Of a stretch of 32,926 nucleotides of DNA, positions 18,401 to 23,954 are shown piece after piece (position 1 is the stretch's first letter; every line of letters begins with the position of its first letter). The DNA is from Methanobacteriota archaeon (GTDB taxonomy: Archaea; Thermoplasmatota; Poseidoniia; Poseidoniales; Poseidoniaceae), in NCBI GenBank assembly GCA_949514915.1, contig CATFLP010000032.1, forward strand, positions 1 to 32,926, in the 5' to 3' direction. The notes below the pieces were generated by a model. It was not told the DNA's origin. It saw only the letters and a list, made by a program, of their open reading frames with translations, and did no database searches. A program made the position numbers and the translations under genes.

Positions 18401-19874
18401 CTGTAGTAGATGAATTAAAATGATCATCAAAATGTACCACTGAATTTGTATCAAATACTTTGATTCTGTCTACAGTTAATCCTTCTTGACTATCTTGAGT
18501 TCCTCCATAGTTTACACTAGCATCTGTAGTTACTTTTATTCTCAAAAATGTTGTTGGATCTGAAGCATAACTAGCGGGCATAGTGAAATCCATAATTAAG
18601 AATCCTCCAGATTCATCACCATAATTAACTCCATTTACCGTATATCCATTATACGGAATTCCGTACGTTTGAGCAACATTAGTAATATCAGTCCAACTAA
18701 CACCATCACTACTAGCTTCTACAAGGAAATTATCCCATACACTTCCTTCTAAATCCCACTCTGCTGTTAATTGTGCTGTAATTGGTGCTGTGGCGTTGCT
18801 CAAATCAATTGGCACTTCTAATGCTGAGCTTGCACTTGCAGAATAAAATCCTGAAACACCGTTAACATCATAATATCCATGATGCCAATGACCAACAGAA
18901 CCACCAACATTTTGAATTATTAAATCATCAATAAAAATACCTGGTCTTCCGATACTATGAGTACTTGTCCAAACTCTTAACCTAAATTCAATTATTGATG
19001 CCTGAGATATCCCTGTAATGTTATCTAATTCAAAAAGGGATGTATACCAACCACTTGATGTTGTATTACCAAATAAACCAAATGAACCATTAGGGGAAGC
19101 GCCGTTTGGTATTGTTGCAGACGTATTACTATGATTCAAATAACCGCCTACAGGTTCAATCCAAGTCCATGCTCCTCCATCTAAACTATATTCTAACCAT
19201 GCACCATCACCTTCAGCAAAATGATCCCAATGAGTAAATTCCACTGTAAATTGATTTACTGGGTTTGGCACATTAATGGTAGGTGGTTGTAACCAAGCAT
19301 CTGTACCCCCAATCAATGGTGCACCAATCTTTGTCCCTGCGACTATTGCTCCTGAATATGGTGTTGCTGGAATTTCTCCATGTGGAACTGTTCTAACATT
19401 GCCAGTTACATTACCAGTTACATTTGTTAATTCTCCAACATCCCATATTGAAGGGTTTGATTGTGAATATCCAAATTCAAAATTATATGTAATATCATCT
19501 AAAGTATCAACATTGCCAAAACTACCGTTTGGTGCAAGACTCAATAAATCATCAAAATGAGTTCCTGTAGTACCAGAATGTGCTCCAGAGGATGTAAAAT
19601 TCTGCCCTGGCGCTCCAGCATTCCAACTTTCACCATATCCACCTGAAAGCCCTCCGTCCTCATGTACGTCAAACCAGCCATCTAGAATTGTTGCATTTGA
19701 AGATACTTCCCAACCATCCACAGTGTTGTCATTTCCTGTATCTGCATCCATTGTTGGAGGCCCTGTCCATGTAGAGATACCTGCTGCAACAGGCATTAAC
19801 ATCATTTGTAAAAATACAAAAATAGTCAATAATACTCTCTTATTCTTATTTTTCCTTTCTAATAAATTATTCAT
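12465..19874 (-). CDS. Giant secreted surface protein with C-terminal membrane anchor
   Basis: This 2469-residue protein has an N-terminal signal peptide: basic residues 8-13, then a hydrophobic core (14-30) ending VAAG. The N-terminal third holds several MAM/jelly-roll-like modules, recognisable by FIDDLIIQN and YVDNIGVEV strands and repeated DGG-WTW/WTD motifs. Residues about 980-1275 are Gly/Asn/Ser-rich with alternating hydrophobics, resembling a beta-helix. An EF-hand-like loop, DLNGDGEAQEEE, lies near 1754. A CARDB-like beta-sandwich spans about 2230-2330. One membrane segment (about 2357-2376) is followed by RR and a cytoplasmic tail that is acidic, then Pro-rich, then ends in Trp/Gly/Asp motifs (WYVTTDGQEW, EEDGSF). 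The start at 19874 has GGAG eight bases upstream. Probably an adhesin or cell-envelope component; ligand unknown. Confidence 0.85.
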   Translation of the reverse strand: MNNLLERKNKNKRVLLTIFVFLQMMLMPVAAGISTWTGPPTMDADTGNDNTVDGWEVSSNATILDGWFDVHEDGGLSGGYGESWNAGAPGQNFTSSGAHSGTTGTHFDDLLSLAPNGSFGNVDTLDDITYNFEFGYSQSNPSIWDVGELTNVTGNVTGNVRTVPHGEIPATPYSGAIVAGTKIGAPLIGGTDAWLQPPTINVPNPVNQFTVEFTHWDHFAEGDGAWLEYSLDGGAWTWIEPVGGYLNHSNTSATIPNGASPNGSFGLFGNTTSSGWYTSLFELDNITGISQASIIEFRLRVWTSTHSIGRPGIFIDDLIIQNVGGSVGHWHHGYYDVNGVSGFYSASASSALEVPIDLSNATAPITAQLTAEWDLEGSVWDNFLVEASSDGVSWTDITNVAQTYGIPYNGYTVNGVNYGDESGGFLIMDFTMPASYASDPTTFLRIKVTTDASVNYGGTQDSQEGLTVDRIKVFDTNSVVHFDDHFNSSTTATHYATGGVDDWAYTMIGAGGLYFSDGFENSPSVPSSSWTMSNPTGQDLFEYGTVATCTNCVNQQSPTSAPSTPYAFGTGLDTAYISGAFTPLEAFVYTPEYTIPLGASARIVFDHWVCTYSGYGGAALFISDDGGTTWDHFDSVDPATGQGWYHGANMYTGYSHVLTPGGQSLDVWSGTTGQGCNSNNNWDSMVGDITSYGGSTVQFRFTFVSVYNYNYAGWYVDNIGVEVDYFDSEGEWLTPLVTGDELGNGFVDVMSATPPNTEISSNLYDSNMVPIDGFQNRELPLSLAGLDLDAYSSGVYVGINLETDDPFVTPLIGDVAIGSTRYMLGLDTEVNGWQIGPSLDNDDGNITSSTGQVGTISSDFVASTKPIQEIYVDGEGSGVVVWITDSQGNQYGGLPLQSRIYLPHPLSGYGVDIEVGPGDWIEDFIAEGEFWEPAFNPEIDAVSDGSVDWSFNSNPNYGHFGWQNRIAGDGLTASSGTNSEVMSVGSGSATGPPGAGAVSVVVNNAVQWTGSHSYDVLTISSSGEISAAGCGTLSITANEIIVQSGGAINVGSVVWDGPGAGGDSTGYNGAGGAGHASNGSDGGGNPVIVNGGISYGSGVECGSSGGNVTGNNPTTGGRGGTELILTAGTITVDGVISSNGEDSQHGQPAPSGTGDGGHGAGGGSAGSILIQANDVTIGATGSVHARGGNGGNGADGTQGPNPGIGMYDGGNGGGSGSGGFIEFITTNNGFTNNGGNLDVSGGISGSAGAAYGTGNSGNSGMSMPNDGLIQYNTFAGFGTGSSSTTVLIPTHSNVYEGVISFITDEATSSDLEVTIAGVTQATMPSGWSVGHMPLDAMTIAAINGLTVDHVDPTGRDWSSVEIELQTTGSDYDVLLGSVVIGYHLTERVSGLEDQMYNYHEDMKLQTNDAEINIPLTLSADRGAVGISGEIYHELMITNEPFNAPITIYPDGQDVSLLTGHHHLYSTTEIDHITLTGEATSGQMIQFELIDLQDNPTFIQTTGSEVVTLDTVGSNVQLVGESWMVDWIFQSDWSWNDEFEILWSSQAYNHTGYGLAPATSLSGGLGTPGAVENDLEIDFVEFTDQLGRTIEFTPGIPPWIQGNSIVEISGSVRFQNTAGIRPMDTDFVTSINMSGLEVVATSTGAGMWTTDVTIPSFETDGTVRELVNFIPSILEAGPTGSTTALDVTNPISFSMRVDTNEPLVNAIHARTNFGLKDADGYTWDPSKSLLLQLDIEDSEGMSDEVVIHYWRESLDDLNGDGEAQEEEYNSQTKGLIESRVGEQYIELPPLNVDGNENNAKVSLYVTGTDFVGLEFANGGSPGLDNDLATVVTAINTMTELDYGSLSLDTSEERLLLGQEHTLDMKIIEGNGIETIDEIRIQLLGSQKAPRGEIIFSPKTNDWWTLEDDPETTEIEGSFVEIIDINVVDEGNNVYLISTTFSLSWDFPVVLANNWQFPSILIFDDDLDNPLIETIDGDVNQIRWKIDYEVEAVVDMLEDSTPPVSESSKSNLIVQQGDEVLALGHIGFADSGATMLNVPSGLIVEFRLQYGSTLIQQQVPVNTDGTFEISFLLPNRPIAKSTMDLQFEILGLPGNAEDATSSRAEVTVDSTAPNLQFIGQTLNVLYSDNMNDLTVTAQVYEEIGMPTGPLKLNWVYRLNGADISGSQNTVDLNLVSVVGPTWTYQADIDFNPDNFVNLADNPQLIVWVEGTDAAGFTLQGEGIEQVPISPALVLKKFEPSISYIEVLPDAQTMIQVGDPISVTVTMVNEGNQEGTVNISLVESDSEGIWRTVETKSIVLGPGESKRLDSFTYIVVRSGQQSLYLQLNNDSINLELVEAPLVESLETLESGFLGMNDDTLIAGIAVVFIIVIASIVVIILRRDGDEEYWYDDEDDFDERQHMPAPSGKVAPPPPSAGPVSPPPAQPAVTYVPKWEDLPGNGEWDSRPDGTWYVTTDGQEWKQEEDGSFHRMK

Positions 19875-19942
19875 TTTGACAACTCCGATTGAAGTGCGTG
19901 GATGCTTCAACAAATTATCCACTCAACTAGACCTCTATAGGT

Positions 19943-19960
19943 GTGTCCCTTTAGGGACAC
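19943..19960. repeat. Short perfect inverted repeat between tRNA-Ser and the giant gene
   Basis: GTGTCCCT and AGGGACAC form an eight-base-pair stem separated by two bases (more realistically a seven-pair stem with a TTTA loop). It lies about 36 bases after the tRNA-Ser 3' end and about 70 bases before the giant gene's ATG, both on the minus strand. It could be a processing or termination hairpin for the tRNA, or a leader or operator element of the giant gene. No long T tract follows on the minus strand, which argues against a simple terminator. Confidence 0.5.
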
Positions 19961-19995
19961 AATCTAAATTAAGTATTTGGTTCAATAAATTAATA

Positions 19996-20078
19996 CGCAA
20001 AGGGAGGGATTTGAACCCCCGAGTCCAATGGACAGTGGATTTCGAATCCACCGCAATACCGGGCTATGCGACCTCTGC
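19996..20078 (-). tRNA. tRNA-Ser (anticodon CGA)
   Basis: On the minus strand a complete class II tRNA can be folded. The acceptor stem GCAGAGG pairs with CCTTTGC (one G-U pair), followed by discriminator G. The D stem is GCA/TGC. The anticodon stem GTGGA/TCCAC closes the loop TTCGAAA, giving anticodon CGA, which reads serine codon UCG. A long variable arm (GTCC, ATT loop, GGAC) is the hallmark of tRNA-Ser and Leu. The T stem GGGGG/CCCTC closes TTCAAAT. CCA is not encoded and no intron is seen. Length is 83 bases. Confidence 0.95.
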
Positions 20079-20131
20079 ACAATTAGTCGAAAAAAGCAAT
20101 GAAGATAAGCGTAGTGGGCGTGGATGATACT

Positions 20132-20332
20132 ATGCGAATCAGCATATCATACCAAGGCACAATTCAACATATAGAATCAGAAAAAAAACTTACTGTTAAA
20201 GAGGTTTTAATTAAAGCAGGCATCCATTCATCAATGGTTCTAGTATGTAATGAAGATCAAATTATTCCACAAACATCTGTAATTAATTCAGATATTGAAT
20301 TGGAAATTATTGATGTTGGATCAGGTGGATAA
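20132..20332 (+). CDS. ThiS/MoaD/SAMP-like ubiquitin-fold protein
   Basis: This 66-residue protein has the pattern of a beta-grasp sulfur carrier or small archaeal modifier. It starts with a beta-hairpin (MRISISYQGT), has a helix (TVKEVLIKAGI), and ends in the GSGG tail whose C-terminal Gly-Gly is adenylated by an E1-like enzyme. Such proteins donate sulfur (thiamine, molybdopterin, tRNA thiolation) or are attached to lysines as ubiquitin-like tags. Sequence alone does not decide between these. The ATG at 20132 begins the first strand; an upstream in-frame ATG at 20099 would add 11 residues that do not fit the fold. It stands alone on the plus strand, diverging from tRNA-Ser and converging with the PAC2 gene with a single base between stops. 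Confidence 0.8.
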   Translation: MRISISYQGTIQHIESEKKLTVKEVLIKAGIHSSMVLVCNEDQIIPQTSVINSDIELEIIDVGSGG

Positions 20333-20333
20333 T

Positions 20334-21089
20334 TTATTGATAGAAACTATCATCTGGCATCATAAGTTCCTTTGAAATCAAAGCCCCAGGTCCTTCAGAG
20401 TAATTGGCCATTAAATCCTTAGCTAATTCCTCGGTTCGATCTAAAGTTATCGGCAACTCAAATCCAAAATAATTCATTAAAGAATTCCTTAACCTTTCTG
20501 CAGCAATTGTATCTACACTTGTACCAAATGTTTCTGCAATAACGGTAACCGAAGAAACTCCTCTAGAGGGTGCTAATGATCCAAGTAATCCACACAAACC
20601 AATCACGCCCCCTTCTGGTTGTGTCTCAGAAACCTTAATTCCATCATCAGTAAGTGATTTTTTAGTATCTTCATCTGCAACAACCACATGAATATTTTCA
20701 CAACCAGCATCACTTGATAAGCCAGCAAGTAAAATTATTCTGTGGGTTTTATTTTGCTTTAATAAATTTAAAATATCTTCTGCCATCTCATATTGACCTC
20801 TAGGTACAAGGGGTTGAATATCGCCACATAATGTAAGTATTGTTTGTCCATCAGGTAAATTTAATTCATTTAAATGTAAATGTGGAGGTGTCAAAATCCC
20901 ATTTTTCATTGTAGAATGTGGTGGTAAGTCGGGATGTTGTAATTTTAGTAACTCTTTAGAATCACATGCTTTATTTAATGAATCGATTAATAATTTACCA
21001 ACATTTCCAACTCCTGGTAATGCAAATAATACATATTTATGTTCAGGTAATTTTTTTTCTTTACTATTCCACACAACATGAGTATTCAT
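20334..21089 (-). CDS. PAC2-family protein, probable proteasome assembly chaperone
   Basis: The 251-residue protein matches archaeal PbaA/PbaB-type PAC2 proteins, which help 20S proteasome alpha rings assemble. Diagnostic parts are the N-terminal LFALPGVGNVGKLLIDSL (about 22-39), the central IILLAGLSSDAG (about 118-129) and GVIGLCGLLGSLAPSRGV (about 161-178). Length agrees with the family (about 240-270). It lacks an obvious active site, as expected for a chaperone. It follows nop10 by 75 bases on the same strand, the common archaeal order of translation genes followed by a PAC2 gene. Whether it is the PbaA or PbaB subtype cannot be told by eye. Confidence 0.85.
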   Translation of the reverse strand: MNTHVVWNSKEKKLPEHKYVLFALPGVGNVGKLLIDSLNKACDSKELLKLQHPDLPPHSTMKNGILTPPHLHLNELNLPDGQTILTLCGDIQPLVPRGQYEMAEDILNLLKQNKTHRIILLAGLSSDAGCENIHVVVADEDTKKSLTDDGIKVSETQPEGGVIGLCGLLGSLAPSRGVSSVTVIAETFGTSVDTIAAERLRNSLMNYFGFELPITLDRTEELAKDLMANYSEGPGALISKELMMPDDSFYQ

Positions 21090-21164
21090 ACATACCTCAA
21101 CGAATTTTGGAAGGACTTAAGCAATTGCATCAAACATCTAATTAGAATGCTACTTCTGTACTAA

Positions 21165-21371
21165 TTATTCTTCTTCGGTAAGTGTGGGTAATGATTCATT
21201 CCAAACATCAGAACCAACGTCATTTAATTTTCTTCTACGATGAGCTTGAGAATCTTCTGGAGTCCACTTTAAGGGCGCTGCTGCTTGAGATGTACCGCCA
21301 CATTTAGGACACTCTAAACTGTAAGAATATGCCCCACAGATTTTGCATTTTTGTATTAATTGCCTTGCCAT
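21165..21371 (-). CDS. nop10: H/ACA ribonucleoprotein Nop10
   Basis: Nop10 is a small subunit of the archaeal H/ACA pseudouridylation complex, where it contacts Cbf5 and guide RNA. The 68-residue protein has the zinc ribbon with Cys 9, 12, 21 and 24 and the characteristic linker segment ending in YSLECPKCGG. Family length is about 55-65, so the tail is slightly long and acidic at the end (LTEEE). It follows aIF2-alpha by nine bases in the conserved aif2A-nop10 order. The ATG has GAGGTG about seven bases upstream. Confidence 0.92.
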   Translation of the reverse strand: MARQLIQKCKICGAYSYSLECPKCGGTSQAAAPLKWTPEDSQAHRRRKLNDVGSDVWNESLPTLTEEE

Positions 21372-21380
21372 TACAACACC

Positions 21381-22181
21381 TCAATGACGTTCAATAACCG
21401 CACTTCCTTGATTTGATTCAACACTAGAAACCAAAGATTTTGTAGCATTTTTCCAAGCTGATTCTGCCAATTTATAATCTGGTGCTTTAATTTCAAGACG
21501 ATATTTCGGAGCACCATCATAATAGCAACTAACACTTATTTCATTTTTTAAATCAGCATGTTTCTCTGCCTCAATTAATGCTTCTTTTATGGCTTCCACG
21601 CCCATTGGACCTCCAATTTCAATACTACATATTCCTCTAATCTCGACAAAAGGAGGAATAATGTTTGCTACCGCAGTTTCTACAAATTCTAGAATCCAAT
21701 CTCCACTAAAGCCTTCATCATTTAATGCCTTTGGATCTAATGCTGCCTTTTCAAAAGAAGTATATAATGTTCCAAAAGCAGATGATAATTCAGACTCTGT
21801 TTCTTTAACCTCATTATCTGACCATCCTAATTTCTCACCACTTACTTTGAGAAGTTGAGTTGCACGTTGTTCATTCTTCCATGATTGCAATGTATCTCTT
21901 CTTCTTTCTTCTGAAACACTTTTCAAAGATAACTCGTATGTGTCCTGATCCTTTTTTCCTTTTCTTAAAACTTTACAAACAACTCTTTGACCATCTCTTA
22001 CGAATGCCCTGATGTTCTTTACCCAACCTGAAGCAATTTCTCCAATAAATATGAATCCGTTAATTTCTTCATAACCATTAATTGTAACATAAGCACCATT
22101 CTGTTTTACTTCTGTAACTGTACAAACTACTAATTCACCCTCTTCGGGGCCTATAGTTGTGTTATTTTGATCATCGCTCAT
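21381..22181 (-). CDS. Translation initiation factor aIF2, alpha subunit
   Basis: aIF2-alpha is part of the heterotrimer that brings initiator methionyl-tRNA to the ribosome. The 266-residue protein has an N-terminal S1/OB domain (ELVVCTVTEVKQNGAYVTI, then GFIFIGEIASGWVKNIRAFV), a central helical domain and a C-terminal alpha/beta domain (IEIGGPMGVEAIKEAL, then YDGAPKYRLEIKAPDYKLAE). Its usual serine phosphorylation loop region (IGEIASGWVKNIR) is recognisable, with Gly where eukaryotes have other residues. The ATG at 22181 lies five bases beyond the S27e stop; an upstream in-frame start inside S27e (22220) would add 13 poorly conserved residues and is rejected. Confidence 0.95.
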   Translation of the reverse strand: MSDDQNNTTIGPEEGELVVCTVTEVKQNGAYVTINGYEEINGFIFIGEIASGWVKNIRAFVRDGQRVVCKVLRKGKKDQDTYELSLKSVSEERRRDTLQSWKNEQRATQLLKVSGEKLGWSDNEVKETESELSSAFGTLYTSFEKAALDPKALNDEGFSGDWILEFVETAVANIIPPFVEIRGICSIEIGGPMGVEAIKEALIEAEKHADLKNEISVSCYYDGAPKYRLEIKAPDYKLAESAWKNATKSLVSSVESNQGSAVIERH

Positions 22182-22186
22182 TCTAT

Positions 22187-22372
22187 TCACGCTGACTCGA
22201 GGACCTCTACAATACTGCAACCTACTAATCGAGCTTTTCCACCCGCAGGTTCTACCATAATCGCCTCACATACTTCACAAGTTATTGTTGTAGATGCACG
22301 TTGGAATATAGTTGATTCATTGCCGCAACTTTGGCATTTAACTCTAATAAAATTACTTGGAATCTTTCTCAC
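22187..22372 (-). CDS. rps27e: Small ribosomal subunit protein S27e
   Basis: S27e is a zinc-binding ribosomal protein of archaea and eukaryotes. The 61-residue protein has the intact ribbon with Cys 13, 16, 32 and 35 and the typical C-terminal stretch GGKARLVGCSIVEVL. It starts with GTG at 22372. That start overlaps the ribosome-site-like TGAGGTG and lies one base after the L44e stop, so translation is probably coupled to L44e. Order L44e-S27e-aIF2-alpha is conserved across archaea. Confidence 0.95.
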   Translation of the reverse strand: MRKIPSNFIRVKCQSCGNESTIFQRASTTITCEVCEAIMVEPAGGKARLVGCSIVEVLESA

Positions 22373-22373
22373 C

Positions 22374-22661
22374 TCAATTATCTGTTAATTCAAATTTCTT
22401 AGCCCTTTGGCAAGGAGCATTATGTGCTTTTCCTGATTCAGTACAACGAAATAATATGTTTACTCTTTTAGTTGGTTTTTCCCTACCTTCTGGTTTAGGA
22501 CGAGGGAAACCACGATAACCTGCTGTGACTCTACGGAAACGCCTTTGCCCCCATTTTAATTCACTAGCACGACGTTTTTTGATCCTCTCAACTGTGTGCA
22601 ATGTGTGCTTTCCTAAAGAAGGGCTATACCTTTTAATTTGTCTTGGCATCTTAACCATCAT
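22374..22661 (-). CDS. rpl44e: Large ribosomal subunit protein L44e, zinc ligands mostly lost
   Basis: The 95-residue protein aligns along its length with archaeal L44e: the core GKHTLHTVERIKK, then SELKWGQRRFRRVT, then RGFPRPKPEGREKPTKRVN. L44e normally binds zinc through CxxC near residues 13-16 and a second CxxC near 73-76. Here the first pair is Ser13 and Leu16 and the second is Cys73 and Ser76, so three of four ligands are gone. C84 is an extra cysteine. Two start codons are possible, 22661 and 22658, because GAGGTG lies two bases before the first and five before the second. It opens the operon L44e-S27e-aIF2-alpha-Nop10. Confidence 0.93.
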   Translation of the reverse strand: MMVKMPRQIKRYSPSLGKHTLHTVERIKKRRASELKWGQRRFRRVTAGYRGFPRPKPEGREKPTKRVNILFRCTESGKAHNAPCQRAKKFELTDN

Positions 22662-22693
22662 TTCACCTCAAGCATTTCGCCCACTAACGAGCC

Positions 22694-22701
22694 ATATATA
22701 T
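22694..22701 (-). promoter_or_regulatory. TATA box of the L44e operon
   Basis: ATATATAT lies 33-40 bases before the L44e start on the minus strand. With the usual archaeal spacing of about 25 bases, transcription would begin only a few bases before the GAGGTG ribosome site, giving a very short leader. The element is palindromic, but the plus-strand gene is about 80 bases away, so it fits the minus-strand operon better. Confidence 0.5.
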
Positions 22702-22779
22702 GCATGTCGTGAAGGCATTGACTAATAAATCTCAAACTTAGCATGCAAGGGTCAATTTGAATATGTGTAACTTTGACCT

Positions 22780-23541
22780 ATGCACATGGTCACGCTTGCA
22801 TCAGAACCAGGTGCACTTGATTTATTCTGGTTTCCTATGTCAATATTCATTGCAGGAATGATTCTTTCATTAACAAGAAACCCAATAAAAATTCAAAAAA
22901 TGGGAGTTATATTAGCAATTATTGGTACTATATTTGTAGCAATCTCTCCATTTACAATACCTACATCGCCATCAAGTTCTTTCGGGCAATTAATTCTCTT
23001 TTTAATCGGACCAACAATATTACTAATTTTTGCAAATTTGATATCAATAAATGGCAATAAAAATGAATACCTTCAAACATTTTTCATAATCTTGGCACTA
23101 TCTTGGATTATATTAATTTGGATTATTGGGCCTCAATTTAATAATTCAAACAATCAATTTTGGTTATTATGGGTTATTAGTATTCAAATAATATCTGCAA
23201 TAATTCTATTCTCACAAGCATACTTAGAAGAAAAAACAAATGCAAAAATTTTATTTTTCTTTTTAGGAGTCTCGATTTTACTTCTGAATGAAGAAACATT
23301 AGATATTCCTAATGCGTCAAGAGAATTATTTATCAAATCTAGTGGCACTATTAGTGGCGTAATATTAGGTATTTTAATTGGTCTAATAATTTGGTTTTAT
23401 ACTATACAAAAATTACATTCACTTGAGGAAGATTTAGAGATGGATAAGGATTTAACTCCTGATGAGAAAGATCTACTGTTGACAAAATTAAATGAGGATT
23501 TAAAATGGTTAGAAAAATTTGAAGGTGAAAAAAATGAATGA
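22780..23541 (+). CDS. Multi-pass membrane protein of unknown function (seven segments)
   Basis: I do not recognise this family. The 253-residue protein has about seven hydrophobic segments near residues 18-34, 41-57, 70-88, 98-117, 127-146, 156-169 and 191-209. A charged C-terminal tail (210-253) is rich in Glu, Asp, Lys and Leu and may form a coiled coil (LEEDLEMDKDLTPDEKDLL). No conserved charged or His residues stand out inside the membrane segments, which argues against an obvious enzyme or ion transporter. It starts an operon with the next membrane gene and elp3: its stop overlaps the following ATG. The start at 22780 is the first ATG; one at 22786 is also possible. Confidence 0.7.
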   Translation: MHMVTLASEPGALDLFWFPMSIFIAGMILSLTRNPIKIQKMGVILAIIGTIFVAISPFTIPTSPSSSFGQLILFLIGPTILLIFANLISINGNKNEYLQTFFIILALSWIILIWIIGPQFNNSNNQFWLLWVISIQIISAIILFSQAYLEEKTNAKILFFFLGVSILLLNEETLDIPNASRELFIKSSGTISGVILGILIGLIIWFYTIQKLHSLEEDLEMDKDLTPDEKDLLLTKLNEDLKWLEKFEGEKNE

Positions 23542-23953
23542 TTTTTCTATTTACAAACTAGTTAGTTTCATTCTTGCTCCATTTTTAATTTTATTTGTTG
23601 TATGGGGGATTTTGGGAGAAGACATGGGTATATTTTTCGTTCACTTCATTAATTCATTATTATCTGCGATATTAATTACACTAATAATTACAACATTATG
23701 TTCATGGTGGTTTTGTTTAGGAAGATCCGCAAGATTAAATGTACCACTAGTGTTAACATTAATCTCTGTTTTACTAACTGCCTTTATGCAAAAAGTCATG
23801 TCATTTGAATCAATACAACCTAATGGATTATACACTCCATTAGCAATTATATTAAGCAATAGTCTAAAATTACTAACAATATCTCTTTCTATTGGATTTA
23901 TTATCTTGATTGGATTATTAATTTTAAAAGATTCTCATGGGGAGGAAGAATAA
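23534..23953 (+). CDS. Small membrane protein of unknown function (four segments)
   Basis: A 139-residue protein with about four hydrophobic segments, around residues 8-28, 37-60, 71-88 and 108-131. The second segment is followed by CSWWFCLGRSAR, an aromatic- and Cys-containing loop. The tail is acidic (KDSHGEEE). No family is recognised. The ATG at 23534 has GGTGA six bases upstream and overlaps the end of the preceding membrane gene by eight bases, so the two are translationally coupled and their products may form one complex. elp3 begins two bases after its stop, with a GGAGGAAG ribosome site inside its last codons. Confidence 0.65.
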   Translation: MNDFSIYKLVSFILAPFLILFVVWGILGEDMGIFFVHFINSLLSAILITLIITTLCSWWFCLGRSARLNVPLVLTLISVLLTAFMQKVMSFESIQPNGLYTPLAIILSNSLKLLTISLSIGFIILIGLLILKDSHGEEE

Positions 23954-23954
23954 T

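Noticed and set aside
19875-19922. GTG start for the giant gene 16 codons upstream
   Set aside because: The ATG at 19874 has a GGAG ribosome site and gives a normal signal peptide length; the upstream start would push the hydrophobic core too far from the N-terminus.
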